Below, piece after piece: positions 1 to 35,095 of a stretch of 64,000 nt of DNA. A model generated the notes under the pieces. It ran no database searches, had not been told where the DNA came from, and saw nothing but the letters and a program-made list of their open reading frames with translations. The translations under genes and the position numbers were made by a program. The DNA comes from Escarpia spicata (taxonomy: Eukaryota; Annelida; Polychaeta; Sabellida; Siboglinidae), in NCBI GenBank assembly GCA_963995525.1, contig OZ023210.1:60319956-60383955 (forward strand), written 5' to 3'. The first letter of the stretch is position 1. Each line of letters opens with the position of its first letter.

Positions 1-339
1 ACGGTTTAAAAAAATATTACTGCTACAAAAATTTGCAAAGTTATGGAGCATTGAACACGGTAGGGATCAAAAGGTGAAAATGAAGAAAACGGCTGTTGAA
101 GTTTTACATTATATATGCAAATTGATTGCATGGAAATATTACATGCACAACATTCAAATGTGGCACACAGTATGTAATATGTATGTTATGTTGCAATGAT
201 ACACTGGAAGTACAAATGTGCTGCTACAAAGATTTATCAAGTTATGCCAGATTATGTCTTCATGTGTAAAACTAAGTGGACAGATTATTTGAGAGCAAAA
301 GGTAGACTCACTGTTTGGACACAGTTTAAAACCTTCAGG

Positions 340-450
340 CAACTGTCCAGTTTAATAGGGGTCTTGTGGCTTAATGCTGTCTGTTGACACAAGCTACTGC
401 CAGTGACCAATTACACATTAGTCACAGTTTCCATCAAACAATAGCAGGCA
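340..450. repeat. Dispersed repeat, copy 1
   Basis: The stretch with 'ggcaactgtccagtttaata' and 'gaccaattacacattagtca' recurs in diverged form at 1549-1655. The LINE fragment at 754-1165 lies between the two copies. The rest of 1-740 shows no gene. Confidence 0.45.
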
Positions 451-753
451 GAGAATCTTAGCTCCACAGCTGGGTGTAATACACAACCAGAGCCACCACT
501 GATTCATGGTCAAGTAGATTAGCTCAATGCACCAACTAAGACAATACACAACACTGTGAGTGACAGTGTCCAGAGTGAGGCCTAAGCAATGTCCTCATTG
601 CTGAATAGATCAATTAAACCTGCCAAGTGGGTGACATTCTGCACAAGTGTTCATTAATCCTTAGTGATTGTTCAGAACACCAGACTGACCACATACCTAA
701 ACAAAGCGAATGTAATAGGTGAAGAACAGGCAGTGTTCAAATAGGGGTATTGG

Positions 754-1165
754 TTGAATTGTATTTGTCTCGACGCAAAAGGCTTTATTGTGCCTTCATC
801 GATTTATAAGAAAGCATTTGATTTAGTAGACCGGTCCTCACTGTGGTCTAAGATAATTTCATGTGGTATTAATGGTATTGTGTTGAAAGTTGTATACAAC
901 ATGTACAAAAATGCTAAATCATGTATAAATCAGGGCCAGGCTGTGTCAGCCTTCTTCTCATGTGATGTAGAGGTATGGCAAGGAGAAAACTTGTGTCCTT
1001 TGTTATTTGCTATTTACCTGAATCATTTTGAACACTGTTAGTCACAATTATAACGGACTTGACATGGCAGCTGGTGAAATTTACAACAACCTTAGGGATG
1101 ATGATGTAGAAAATGTATGTTCTACTATATGCTGATGACACTAGAATGATTCAATCAAATACAGA
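754..1165 (+). mobile_element. Decayed LINE reverse transcriptase fragment
   Basis: A 95-codon frame contains YKKAFDLVDRSSLW, GQAVSAFFSCDVEVWQGENL and PLLFAIYLNHFEH, matching RT blocks around the palm. About 90 bases further, in a shifted frame, come LLYADDT and the catalytic YADD. Frameshifts and stops show it is dead. Confidence 0.75.
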
Positions 1166-1548
1166 TTTCTTGCTTGTGTATAGCGGAACTATGTCAACTC
1201 TTCTAATGGTTGACATTTGGTTGTTTCAGGTGTCAACTATATTGTGAAGCTGTAATTATTAGTCTATATTGATACAACTGATTTACACAGTACCGTGTCT
1301 ACACAAGGCATGGCAAGCGTAAACAGAACAGTAGAATGCATTTAATATCAATAAAGTGTAGGATATTTCACTCTATAATTGTCCAGAATATAAATTTTCT
1401 ATGTTTGTCACCTACAGGTTTCTACAGACAATACATCTTTAAACAATAGACACCACAGTCGCACCATTTTATAATAATTAAATGAACATCAAAATAAACA
1501 CAACTTGCAATTATAGAAAATCAATAGTTTTGAAGATAAAAAGTGTTA

Positions 1549-2100
1549 GGCAACTGTTCAGTCTAACAGGGGTCAAGTGTGTCTACTCTGCCTGGGCGCT
1601 GTGACCAATTAAAGATTAGTCAAGGTCTCAATGAAACAGTAGCACTGGGCTGCAGAGTTTAGTCATGATGTTGACTTTGTGGCACATTAAACAAAATCTA
1701 CTGTTGGGGGTGGTCTCAAGGGCCCTTCTCAAAACCACATCACTAGATAATGTAAAACTTTTGTACTTTGGGGGCCCCTTAGGTGCCCTTAGAATGATTC
1801 AATAAAATACAGATTTCTTGTATATAGTGGCAGCACCCTAAGATACATCTATGCAAAATTAGAAAAAAAGTTGCTGAAAAAATAGGCCAAAGGTTACATG
1901 TTTACCAGTTTTGGGGTCCTTGGAGGCCCTTGGGAGCCCTTAAAATTACTCAATCAAATACAGATTTTCCGTGCATAGTGGCAGTGCCCTAAGATATGTC
2001 TATGCAAAATTTGTGAAAAAGTTGCTGAACAGTTTCTGAGATACGGCAGCTAACGGCAGACGGCGGACGCAGAGTGATGGCAATAGTCCCTTGGACCTTC
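1549..2100. repeat. Dispersed repeat with two internal units of about 150 bp
   Basis: It starts with the second copy of the 340-450 repeat. Two diverged units follow, recognised by 'caataaaatacagatttctt' near 1800 and 'caatcaaatacagattttcc' near 1951, each then 'tggcag..ccctaagata..tctatgcaaaatt'. It ends in a 'gagatacggcagctaacggc' and 'agagtgatggcaatagtccc' tail. A similar tail is, from memory, common in bivalve intergenic repeats. Confidence 0.5.
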
Positions 2101-2120
2101 GGCCAAAGGTCTAAAAAGGT

Positions 2121-3775
2121 GAACCAACAGTATTCAATAATTACAGGCCCATATCTCTTCTACCAGCTATTTCAAAAGTACTTGAAAACATTATTTCTGA
2201 CCAATTATCATCTTATTTAAAAGACTCTAAGCTTGTTTTTGACCATCAGTAGGGATTCCGACCTAAACATTCAACTGAATACGCGGCACTAGAATTAATA
2301 GGTAGAATAATAACCCAACTGGATAAGGATGAAATACCCATTAATATTTACCTAGATCTTTCCAAAGCCTTAAATACCATAGACCATTTAATTTTAATTG
2401 ACAAATTGAAATAGTATGGTATTCATGGAACAAATCTGAATTTATTCAGCAGTTACCTAACAAATCGTAAACAATATATGGAAATTGACAATATAAAATC
2501 AAATATGTTATCAATAACAACAGGTGTACCACAAGGTTCAATCTTAGGACCCCTGTTATTCATCATATATATCAATGATTTTGCACACTTTCAGCAATAA
2601 CATACATGACAAAAATATAGAATCTTTAATAAATGAAGAACTTTTAAAAATAAATGAATGGCTAAATAAATCAATTATTGCTAAACATAGCAAAATCTAA
2701 ATACATGACATTTCAAAAGGCAAAGAAAAATATACAGACACTTACTCTGAAGATAGACAATGCTTAATATTGAACAAGTCAAGGAATTTAATTTTTTGGG
2801 TTTAATTATAGATACAAATCTAAACTGGAAAAAACGCACTGAAAAAATATCAAATGTGTTCTAAAAAAATTGGCATTTTAAACAAAAATGAAACATGTGT
2901 TACCTCTTCATATTAAAATAATATTATATAATTCTTTAATAGTGCCACACATTAATTATTGCATCATGGCATGGGGCTTTCAATTAAATAGAAAACCTCA
3001 AAAAAAGCCCTGAGAATTATTATGTTAAGTAATTATATTTCCCACATAGAACTACTTCACAAAAAACTCAACTTGTTAAAGGTAGATGACATCCTTAACT
3101 TACAACAATTAACATTTTACTGTAAATAGTTACACAATGACTTACCAGTTTAATTATAAAACTAGAGGATAATGTTTAACTATGAGGTACATAATCATGA
3201 TACAAACGTCAAGACTAAAATATACACTTATAAAATTAAACATGAATTTGCTAAGAATTGTCTTAGGCATAATTTGCCACTTTTACTAAATAACATTCCC
3301 GATAAAGTCAAAGAAAAGCTTAGTACACACAGTTCACAAGGATTTGCCAAGTATGTTAAACTGTATTTTTTTGAAAAAATTATCAAGTAACATGCACAAG
3401 GCAAAATTGCTATATATATATGCAAAATTGAGAACCTACAACCACCTGTCAACTTGATACAGTACAAAGCAGTGCCTAAACGACAAAGACAATAATCATG
3501 TAAGCTGGCTCACACTTGTTTTTCTTTTTTTGGAAGAATTTGATTTGGGTGATGTATTGATTCAGTTACATTTTTTTCACAAAAGGTGGCTCCTCGACAG
3601 CGACTACCAGAGTCTTAGAGGAGTCTCCTGATCCTACTTTTGTTATTTACCACGCATTATACCATGTTTACCATAAGGTTATATATTTGTATTATTTTTG
3701 ACATGGATGTATTGTATGTGTTATTCGAAATGTCTGGGTCAAATAAAACAAATTCTTCTTCTTCTTCTTAGTCAG
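2121..3775 (+). mobile_element. Jockey/CR1-superfamily LINE, RT to 3' end, inactivated
   Basis: The translation reads [75 protein letters not shown], then thumb motifs (FLGLIIDTNLNWKK, PHINYCIMAWGF, NLLKVDDILNLQQLTFY) and a 72-codon C-terminal frame at 3172-3390. In-frame stops and a lost YADD segment near 2590 show it is dead. The 3' UTR has a stem-loop at 3590-3623 and a (CTT)n tail near 3758-3775. The same family occurs at 28215-29040. Confidence 0.85.
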
Positions 3776-4360
3776 GGGTTATGCACCCCCACACACAGAT
3801 GTCTTATACAGATAATACTTGGATACTGGCTGGTAAAAATTGTCCAGGAAATAATGGCAAGAGGAATATTGGCTGGGACAATGTTGACGGGGGATATTAT
3901 CCATTACACAAACAGAGATACTAATGGTAACCAAGTCATGAAAGTTGAACAGTGGGTTACTTGTTACTTACTCCCAAGAATCAGTTACAAGAGAGTACAT
4001 GTCGTCGTCACTGGGTATATTCGATCACTTGACAACTGTGTCTCTGCCTTATGCCCTGAGAAAGAGTCATGGATGAATGCATGACGTTAACTTGGTGAAA
4101 AGTGTTGGAAGTTGTCACTTTGTTTAAGTTTTAAGACTTACAAACTGTGCAAAACTAGACACACCAGTGGTCCTTGTTGACAACGTTAGTGTCAACTCTG
4201 GCAACATGATGGTAAAACATTTTACTTTTGTAAAAAAATCTAAAGGTTAACTTTTCTATAAAACTGTTTTCACTTTTTTAACATACACACAGGACTACAC
4301 CGGAATAACAACCAAATAAGAAGAATTCAGTTTGTGTACGTCCATCTGGCAAACCCTCAC
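3776..4360. other. Intronic stretch without recognised gene
   Basis: This is the start of the SEC14L intron after exon 5 (minus strand). A 128-codon plus-strand frame at 3698-4084 overlaps the LINE tail and matches nothing I recognise. Confidence 0.4.
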
Positions 4361-26767
<22,407 letters not shown>

Positions 26768-26859
26768 GATGAAAACGTTCTGTTGATACAGTCGCCGAAT
26801 TCAGTTCACACACAGGCAAATGGTTCCTGTCAAGAGGACGCCTGATGTTTATTAACTCC

Positions 26860-27140
26860 GGCCAGTAACCATTCCATGGTCCTCCCCCTGGATTTGGGCG
26901 ATCTCAGCGCATAGAAAGCTGACGTCAAACCGGACATGCACAACTACGAGAAAGGAAATATTTCCTTTCCATATTAACACCATGTTTAATAATCTCGCAT
27001 TTATTAAGAACAACTTGCATAATTGACTATGAAAATTATTTGACAGTTACATGTGACGCGTATTATAATAAGAATATTTGTAATTTTGTTATTGAAAATA
27101 TTCCTCCGCGTATTTGACAGTTCAGCCGCTAGATGGCAGC
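26860..27140 (-). promoter_or_regulatory. Putative promoter region of the SEC14L gene
   Basis: The segment upstream of the SEC14L start codon (ATG at 26767-26765, minus strand) holds a perfect CRE octamer TGACGTCA at 26920-26927, a perfect 20-bp palindrome at 26950-26969 (centre GGAAATATTTCC), and a CTCF-like motif at 27126-27139. The palindrome could bind a dimeric factor. No TATA box was recognised. Motifs are visible; promoter function is inferred from position. Confidence 0.4.
27126..27139 (+). promoter_or_regulatory. CTCF-like motif CCGCTAGATGGCAG
   Basis: Matches the vertebrate CTCF core CCASYAGRKGGCRS at all but the third base. It lies about 360 bp upstream of the SEC14L start codon, between SEC14L and PHF5A. 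Confidence 0.45.
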
Positions 27141-27384
27141 ACATATTTGATAACGAACGGCACCGTTCAGACTTGCATGTCCATCAGTTTTGACAATAAA
27201 ATATAATTTATATTATGTGTGACAGTTTCTTCCTTTCTGGATTCCATTGTTGAATTAAATAATAGATCAAATTAGTTTGATAAATTTATTAATATTTTAA
27301 TCTATAACATATGGAATTGCATTAGAAACAACTCCAATAATTGACTTATTATAATGTGGAAAACCAATAGGGTATGCCAAATCA

Positions 27385-27715
27385 AATATGTAACGCAGTG
27401 TTTAGAGCATATAGGACCCTCAATCGAAAGACTATTGGTTCAAATCCTCTTGTTGCCATTTCCAACCTTGGGCAAGTTCGTTCACTCCACACTGCACCAG
27501 TTCTTCGCTCGGCTGTATCAACAAGTAGTGGCCTGCCTTGTGCTGTGGTGAGTATAAACTGTATATGAAGTCTTTGCACAGTAATTGCAGTGTGGCTGAA
27601 TGCTTCCCAGAGAAGTTGAGATAGTGTTTGATTGAACAGGTCTGTCATGGAGCAAGGTGTAAAGTGCTTTGTGCAGTCCTAAGAACTGGATATTGCTCTA
27701 TACAAGAACTTTTTG
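27385..27715 (+). mobile_element. tRNA-derived SINE, family A
   Basis: Head with degenerate A box and B box 'tggttcaaatcctcttgttg', body 'ttgggcaagttcgttcactc' and 'ttgaacaggtctgtcatgga', tail 'ctctatacaagaactttttg'. The short frame through it is not a gene. Confidence 0.8.
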
Positions 27716-28214
27716 TGAAATAAAAATATAATTCTGAATGTATGCGCACGTGTGTGTTTGATAAAGTAATAACACTGTAGTGAGTTATGGGTATACACCT
27801 GTACCTACTTCAGGAAAATTTTTTGTTAAATTTTAAAGGCATAAAATTGAAGTGATGGAAATTATTGTGGGTCAATTGGTCATTGTTGGTGGAATATCTT
27901 TTTCGTACCATATGGATGTATTTACTGAATTGGCTGCTTTGTTTTGGTAACACTGTACATGCATATGCACAAAATATAAATATGCATGATGCTAGAACAT
28001 TCAAGATAAGCGACATTTATAGTAGATACATGTACAGTGTACCTACAAACGGTCAGCAGAAATTAACATTTTCCAAACAATTCGACATAAATAAATTTTG
28101 ATAAATGTAGATATTGTTCCCAATATTTACAATAAGGTGCATGAATGTACAAACGGGTACAAGGGATAAATAATATGTCAGTTACCATTGACAGTTTGTA
28201 CAGCATGTCTTGAA

Positions 28215-29040
28215 GTATTTATAAAAAAAAATTGGCGTTGATAATCTTGCCAACTATTTCAAAGATTTTTGAAAAGATAATGTCTAATCAAATACACAAA
28301 TATTTCCATTCCAAGATGTTACACTATAATAGTATTAGAAAGAAATATTATGTATAATTCTCTTATTCTCCCTATATTAATTATGGTATCCTCTTATGGG
28401 GTCATCAGGCACATAAACTTTTCAAATTACAGAAAAAAGCAATGCGAATAATATCCCTAAGTAAATACAATGCTCACACAAGTCCCATTTATAAAACACT
28501 TCAATTACTAAAGTTGGATGACATTTATAAACTCCAGCAACTAAAATTATACAAATTAATTAACAATTAATTACCCAAATATTTCAAAGTTATTCCTTGC
28601 ACACACAATGACATTCATCAACACACAACACCTAAACAAAATGATCTGCGTGTGACATGAATTTGCCAAAAAATGCATTAGATATCACATAATTTAGATA
28701 GTTAATAATACACCAGACATTATCAATCAGAGAATTTATAGTCAACATGGTTTCTCGGGCTACATAAAAAATTACATTATTCTAAATTATGAATCGTGCT
28801 GTTTTATCCATAATTGCTATATTTGTAATTCTTAAAGCAATGATTTTAATTTACCAATCTGATCATACTATGTACATCTTTGTTATTGTTTATATTTGTG
28901 GGGTGGCTCCCGTGCTAGCGACAATATATGTCTTAATGGGAGTCTCCCCAACCTTACATATTATTCATATTACCAATGCATTAATGCATATAATGTATAT
29001 GTTGACTAGGTCAAATAAACTAAATCTTGAAATTTATTAA
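28215..29040 (+). mobile_element. Internally deleted LINE of the 2121-3775 family
   Basis: It begins PTISKIFEKIMSNQIHKYF (RT start) and within about 90 bases is in the thumb (LPYINYGILLWGHQAHKLFK, ALRII-like AMRIISLSKYNAHTS, LLKLDDIYKLQQLKLYKLIN), so the RT palm is deleted. The 3' UTR carries the family stem-loop at 28907-28942 and ends 'ggtcaaataaactaaatctt'. The 29041-29848 stretch that follows shows no gene and may include the PHF5A 3' UTR. Confidence 0.8.
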
Positions 29041-29848
29041 TTTTCTCTCAGCATCTGCACAATTTAATATATGCATTTGGGCTAGAGTTGTGATCAAATG
29101 CAAAACTATTCAAATTTAAATAAACACATTTTCAGATAATTGAATAGTAAAAAAAAAAAAATTGCAATGAACTACGCTGAAAAAAAAATAATTACAAATT
29201 ATTTTACATCCTGTATCGTCTTTAAGACATAACAGTAAGGAAACACTCACATGCATGAATATGCGTCCACCTCAAATTAAATTTTTCATAAAATGGCAAA
29301 TACACAAAGAATGAGTTTCTTGAAAAAATTTATTATAAATCATAGTGACAGGAATCTACTGCTACCGAAAGCAGCAGCTTCTGTATGAATTGATTTAACA
29401 ATGAACTAACATGAAAAGTTAGATTTAACTAAATTGCAAAACACAAAATACACAAGTATCGTTTTGTGTCATGTGAGAAGTTCTGTCAAGATATCGTCAA
29501 TGGAATCCACGCTGATCAAACGTAGTTTGATTGTCGAGAAAATAAATTGTCCTTCCAAGAATTGTAGATTGAAGATATTGGTGGTTGGTAGAAGTTGGCA
29601 AATATGTTAAGCACTCCGCACGGATGATTTTGTCGTCACCACATATAGCAGGGAAATAAGTTCCTCCATTGGTGCCACCTGGTGAGTGAAACATGTGTTA
29701 ATGCAAATCGATGCTAATAGCAATTCTGGATTATAACATCTCATGTACCACATTGGTGGGGAGATGAACCAATGCTAAACACAACATTTACAAAACTTAC
29801 GAGACCTTCCCTAAATATGAGAAATAATGTCCAGTGAAGGATGAACTA

Positions 29849-32684
29849 CTATCTTTTCTTGAAGCCGTACTTTTTCCTCTCATAAAACAGATCTGTTTTT
29901 GCACTGCCTAGGTTGACAATCTTTGGACAGCCGTCTCTCTGAAACATAATATATAAGACTTGTGAAAGCAAGAGCCTACAGGAGTGCACGCTACAATGCT
30001 AAACAAAATTACGTTACGAAGATATAAGAATGAGTAGGATTCACTGACAATATACCATGCACAAGTATAACTACAGCTGGAATATTTGCTTGCTTATAAT
30101 GTTTACATGGAAAGGATATATAGTCTGAAAAATTAAAAGAAAGGTTCCACTTGGCAAGCAAATTACACACCATTGCCTTAAAATCACCAGGAATACAGGT
30201 GGTTTAAAGTACAGAGATAACGAAAAGAGATGCAAGTACTGAGACACGAATCAGGGCTATCAGTCATTCACACTAGTGGAAAAGTGAGTTTTACGTCTTT
30301 CTCCATTATGGTGCATTCCTTGCAGTAGTACGCATCTGAGACACCGGGACCCCCACAGATGACACAGCGGCCTTGGTACGATCCATAATTGCACTCATCG
30401 CATATCCTGACGAGTGTGCATGGACGCACATACGAGTCACAGATCACACACTTGCCATCGCCTGCAATGAAGTGTGTGAGGATAATACAAGGAACTAGAG
30501 AATAGAGACTGGCCAATAACAATCGCTTCAATGAAATAGGCCAAAAAGGATGTTTATGAATCAGACTGTATGTTGTATCTTGAAACTGTAGGTTCCGTTA
30601 TCATTCGGATAAAAATGTAAATATTGTTAAACAAAATGGAAGATCTTTCGCCAATTTTGATGTAGAAAAAGTTGGCTAACAAAAAGCAATCATTTTGCCA
30701 ACTGGCTAAACAAAATTTACAGTCAAGCCAATAAATATGACAATGCAGAATTACGGTAAACTGATTATCTGTGCATTGCTTAGTTGAATAATATTGTTTT
30801 TTGTATATGGCTTTTGTTATCTAGACAATACTGAAGTTGGTCTCTAGGAAAAATCATTGATAAAATCATTATCATATTGATCAAAAAGATATTTGCCAAT
30901 TCATAAAAATTATACAATCTACAAAAAATTAAAATCTGAAATGAAACAGTCACATTTGTGCTGTAACATGTTTTTCTATTTACATGTACTGACAACATTC
31001 CTTAAATTAGCAACAAAGTAGGTTTGTCGCATTTCACACTAACAATTCACTGGTATATTTGTGTTTAGAAATCAACCATAATTTTATTGTTACTGTTTCA
31101 ACAGTATGTGTATTATTGTGTAAGCTAATAATTAGTAAGAAGAAAAATAATAATAATATCGAAGCCAACCCACTGCCAAAGGCTGTGACATACAGCCAAA
31201 ATATTTGTAAGCGAAACCAAAATTTCTTGTGAAGAAAACTATGTATGATTTTATTTATACGTTTACATTATTATGGTTTACTTTGGTCATAAGTGATAAA
31301 CAACAGTCTGTTGCCATATTTATCTAACAAATTGTACTTACATTTTTCACATAATCTTCCAATGGCTGAAACAAAAACATGAAAAATATAATAACAGCTG
31401 CTTTAATCTAATCAACAATTCAATATACAGGTGTTGATAGATTTGCTATCTTCCATAAAAGTACTGTAAACATCATTGTTTATTAATGAAGGTAGGAAAT
31501 GGTAGTACAGCAAAAGTAGAATGGAAATATTATGTAAGATGACGTTTTATTTTTTGGTAAAATTTGCAGTCACGGGCAACACAAATTAGACAACCATCAC
31601 ATTCACAAATCCTTCTTCTTCTTCCTTTTAAATAGCTATGTTCTTTCAAGAGAATATACTGTGGTGCAGTGGTATGTGTGCCAAATATTTAAAACCCTAG
31701 AAATGGTCAGGGAAGAGCATAAAGCAGTTACAACTTTATACATCAGAAAGCACTACTTGATAAGGCACAATGATATGAAGTTCAATTAACTTTTCTATGT
31801 CTTGGGTATCAATGGGTTGGTGATTTATTATGTTTTAGGCAGATATACCCTGACAAGGGTGCTTGCATCATCAGCTGTGTATTCCACATCTATATCACAA
31901 TAGAAGAATCAGACTTTTCCAAGGTATTGGCATCCACAGGATCTGCTCACCTTTCAACATCTGTATTACAATGGGTTGAATGAGGTGCCAAGTTCCACGA
32001 ACACAACTAAAGAAATGGCCCATATGAATACACTTTCACCAAACCTAATAATTTTGTGTGCATAATATATATATTTATTGCCAACATCTATCGGGTCACA
32101 TCAAGATGGATTTTTTCATGACGGAATGAGAAATGCGTGAAAAAAATATATTGTGTTAAAGACAGGTTTTGTGACAGTTACTGTTTATCCATTGATCGAC
32201 AATACCACCGCCACTCACTCACTGGGTATGTGTGTCTGTGAGCAGTGCCCAAGGCCCAGCGGGCCGGGGGAAACCGGCGCGTTAATTTGGTTATGTTCGT
32301 GGACATTGGCTTGGTGCTTGGATTTATATGTGCCATCGTTGCGATATGGTTTTCAAAAGACGAGCGGTTGTAGTGAACGCAAAAATACCAGCCTTTTCTA
32401 TTAAAAATAAAGATATCCGCCTAATGCTAGTACACACAGAGCAAACGACGCAAGCACCCGCGTACTAGACGTACGGAGTGCGTTGCCGTTGGCGATAATA
32501 CAGGGAGATACACGTTTTTAAGTCGTTTTACAATATTCTAGATTTGTTTAACAAAGAGATCATTCATACAGTGCATGCGATATTTGTCAATTTTCTGCGT
32601 TAATTAAACACTGGAGATCGCAAAATACTTACCAACTCCTGGCTGTTTTCGACAGAAAATCAAATCGGGATGATGTTTTGCCAT
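29849..32684 (-). CDS. PHF5A: PHD finger-like domain protein 5A (SF3B complex subunit), complete
   Basis: Four minus-strand exons, 32684-32633, 31365-31342, 30461-30295 and 29938-29849 (stop TAG at 29851-29849), sum to 333 bp, or 110 residues, the usual length of this highly conserved protein. Exon 1 gives [17 protein letters not shown]. Exon 2 gives AIGRLCEK. Exon 3 holds the cysteine-rich core ([36 protein letters not shown]). Exon 4 ends [11 protein letters not shown]. The paired CxxC motifs form the zinc-knuckle fold. PHF5A is part of the SF3B module of U2 snRNP, acts in the nucleus in branch-point recognition and contacts SF3B1. Phases agree at every junction. One change from the human protein is IMEKD in place of IQEKD at the exon 3/4 boundary. 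It lies head-to-head with DDX47, about 2.4 kb away. Confidence 0.97.
31370..32630. other. PHF5A intron 1, no recognised gene
   Basis: Mostly AT-rich. A GC-rich pocket near 32240-32280 ('gcccagcgggccgggggaaa') stands out but matches no RNA gene I recognise. Confidence 0.4.
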
Positions 32685-35095
32685 CGTTTCAATTAAAATG
32701 GTTTTCGCGAGACGAAGGGTTAAATGGACGCTGTAACTTGTAACTTGGTGGGGATACAAATCGTGCGACCAATCGTTTTTGCCATTTTAACAAAAATCTG
32801 ATCAGATTCTTCCATAAGATATCTACGCGCCAAATTTCTAACACTTATTCCTTCAAATTAATGCAAACAAACTGTTAGAAATTTCTTTGGAGTGAAGTAC
32901 TTACAAAAATAGAACTGCGAAAATAAAACCTCGTAAAAGACGCAGTCAAAACCGTGCGTGATATCTGCTCTGTACACATCGTTCTAAAAGTAGGCAAAGA
33001 ATGAACACGAGATTTCAATGGCGTGATCTTTGACCTGGCACGAATTTTCCGGTAGTGAGTATAAATGAAAAACGAGAATCTCGTCCGCTCAAAACCATAC
33101 TTTTTGAGGTTATTTGGACAATTATTAAAATGCAATAAATATCAATGTCAACAATGATTGGCCTATGCATATTACTAAAGTTATTTGACAACAACTATGT
33201 ATAAATATGAAATGATGCCATTCTTGTGATGACAATCATAACATCACTTTGTTCATAAATTTCTCATTAGCAACAAATTCGATATAAAATCTTTACAATA
33301 TAAAAAGGTAAATTCTTATACAGTGCAGTAGCCAGTCCTTAGGACTGCTCAAAGCGTTTAACACTTTCATCACTGTCAGACCTGTTCAATTGAACAACAA
33401 TTAATGCGCAAAGCCTTCATACACTCACCACTGTTTTTGGCTAGGTACTTATTCATACAGCTGAGTGAACTTTAGCAACATAAAGTAAACAAACTTGCCC
33501 AAGGTTCGAAATGACAGCACATGATTCGAACTCGGCAGCTTTCGATTGAGAAATGCTATATAATATCCTATCGAATTCTATAGACAATGAAGTGGGTATA
33601 GAAATTATGTAAAATTCTATTAAATATTCTACATAATTCTACATATTGATTTGTTATAGGATTCTACAACAATTCTATAGATTTCAATAATTGTATATAT
33701 ATATATATTTGCTAAGGGTTGTTGATTACGGACAATATCTCTAATAAAACTAATTATCCATAATTAATTATTTAGAGCCTTTTCATTCTTCTGTTATTTT
33801 ATGACAGCATGAAGATATATATATAACGAAAACTGATAAAGCAGTTTTAAATTTTAAGTCAGCACCAATACAACTTTTTGTTTTCATTGCCAAAATTAAT
33901 AGGAAGGTTAGAAATGTTTATTCATCATTCAACAAGGGGCAACATTATGAAAAAACACCAATGTAAGCACAGATTATTCACACCAAACCATTGAAAGCTT
34001 ATGTTAAATTAACAGTATTTTGAGAGTTTTTCAATTGTTGCCTATTTGAGTTTACTGTTATTTATCTGGTCATTGTTACATATATATGTTATACCATTGT
34101 ATACAGATATTCACATAAACTGCAGCAAGAAATTTATTAAAGGTACAGAATTTTAACAAACTAAACCACATGGCTGTTATAACAGCCATCAGTTTTTGTA
34201 ATAAAGCTACAATTAATTGTATTCGTCTTCTTCCAATAATGCATGAGATTCATGTAATTAAAGACTTGAATGATATTTCACTTGTTGTTTTATTTTGTTT
34301 AGCAATGTGAAGCAAATTAATTGTTTGTTGTGTATTTGTAGCCATATTTCATTTGATGCATGCATATGTAATATTTTGATATTGGATAAATTCAAATAAA
34401 CAACGTTCCTACAAACAGGAGTTGTTTTATGAAATCATGTAACTTGGACATATAGCTGACCTGGTAAAGGAAGGTGATCATGCAGGAACTATGATTAATT
34501 TTATACATTGAAATCTAAGAAGAAAGTAACAGTAAATAAAACCATTGCATTTTTTACATTAGAAAAAGTCAGGTATGGAATATGCATCTGCCATATCAAA
34601 TGAGACCTAAAGAAAACTGTCTGGAAGTGTACGACAAGATGGACAAACTCTCAACATTCTTACATAATAAGAGTTACTAAATTAATACAAGATGGCTTAG
34701 AAAAAGTACAAGTAGAATCATTAGTAAGTCAAAATAATAAAATTCCTTACAATGATAAAAAATAAAAAAATGACCATGTCTAATTATCTGCAACCATCTT
34801 TAAGAGCAAGCTACAGGTATTGCAGTGAATGCATTGTCACTCTCTTCATCTGTGTGTTATCTCTGTTGGGAATCTGCAGTTTAATTAATCAATATTGATA
34901 ATGATGGTAATAATAAATAAATACTAATAATAATAACAATACTAATTATAATAACGATGATGATAATAACAAGAAGAAGAAGAAGAGGAGAAGGCGAAGG
35001 AGAAGTAGAAGTAGAAACACTCGTCAAATCGTTGGATCGAGGCCTTTTACATGTAGTGAAGTCGTCTAGTAGGTACCTCTACCAAATAGACCAGC
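32685..35095. promoter_or_regulatory. Intergenic region between divergent PHF5A and DDX47
   Basis: This 2.4-kb stretch separates the two start codons and must hold both promoters. Visible in it: a degenerate family A SINE (33308-33560), TA runs near 33697, AT-rich text, and a trinucleotide-like stretch at 34905-35020 that ends in a purine-rich tract (34972-35020) just before DDX47. No TATA box was recognised at either end. Confidence 0.5.
33308..33560 (-). mobile_element. Degenerate family A SINE
   Basis: It shares 'cagtccttaggactgctcaa', 'cagacctgttcaat' and 'aaacttgcccaaggttcgaa' with the other copies, with an internal loss of about 20 bp and a decayed tRNA-like head. Confidence 0.75.

Noticed and set aside
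1..4360. CRAL-TRIO domain exons of the SEC14L gene
   Set aside because: I looked on the minus strand for the conserved motifs of this domain and did not find them; they probably lie off the left edge.
29497..29694. A 65-codon minus-strand frame downstream of PHF5A
   Set aside because: PHF5A ends at 29849 with its normal C-terminus; this lies in the 3' UTR or beyond and matches nothing.
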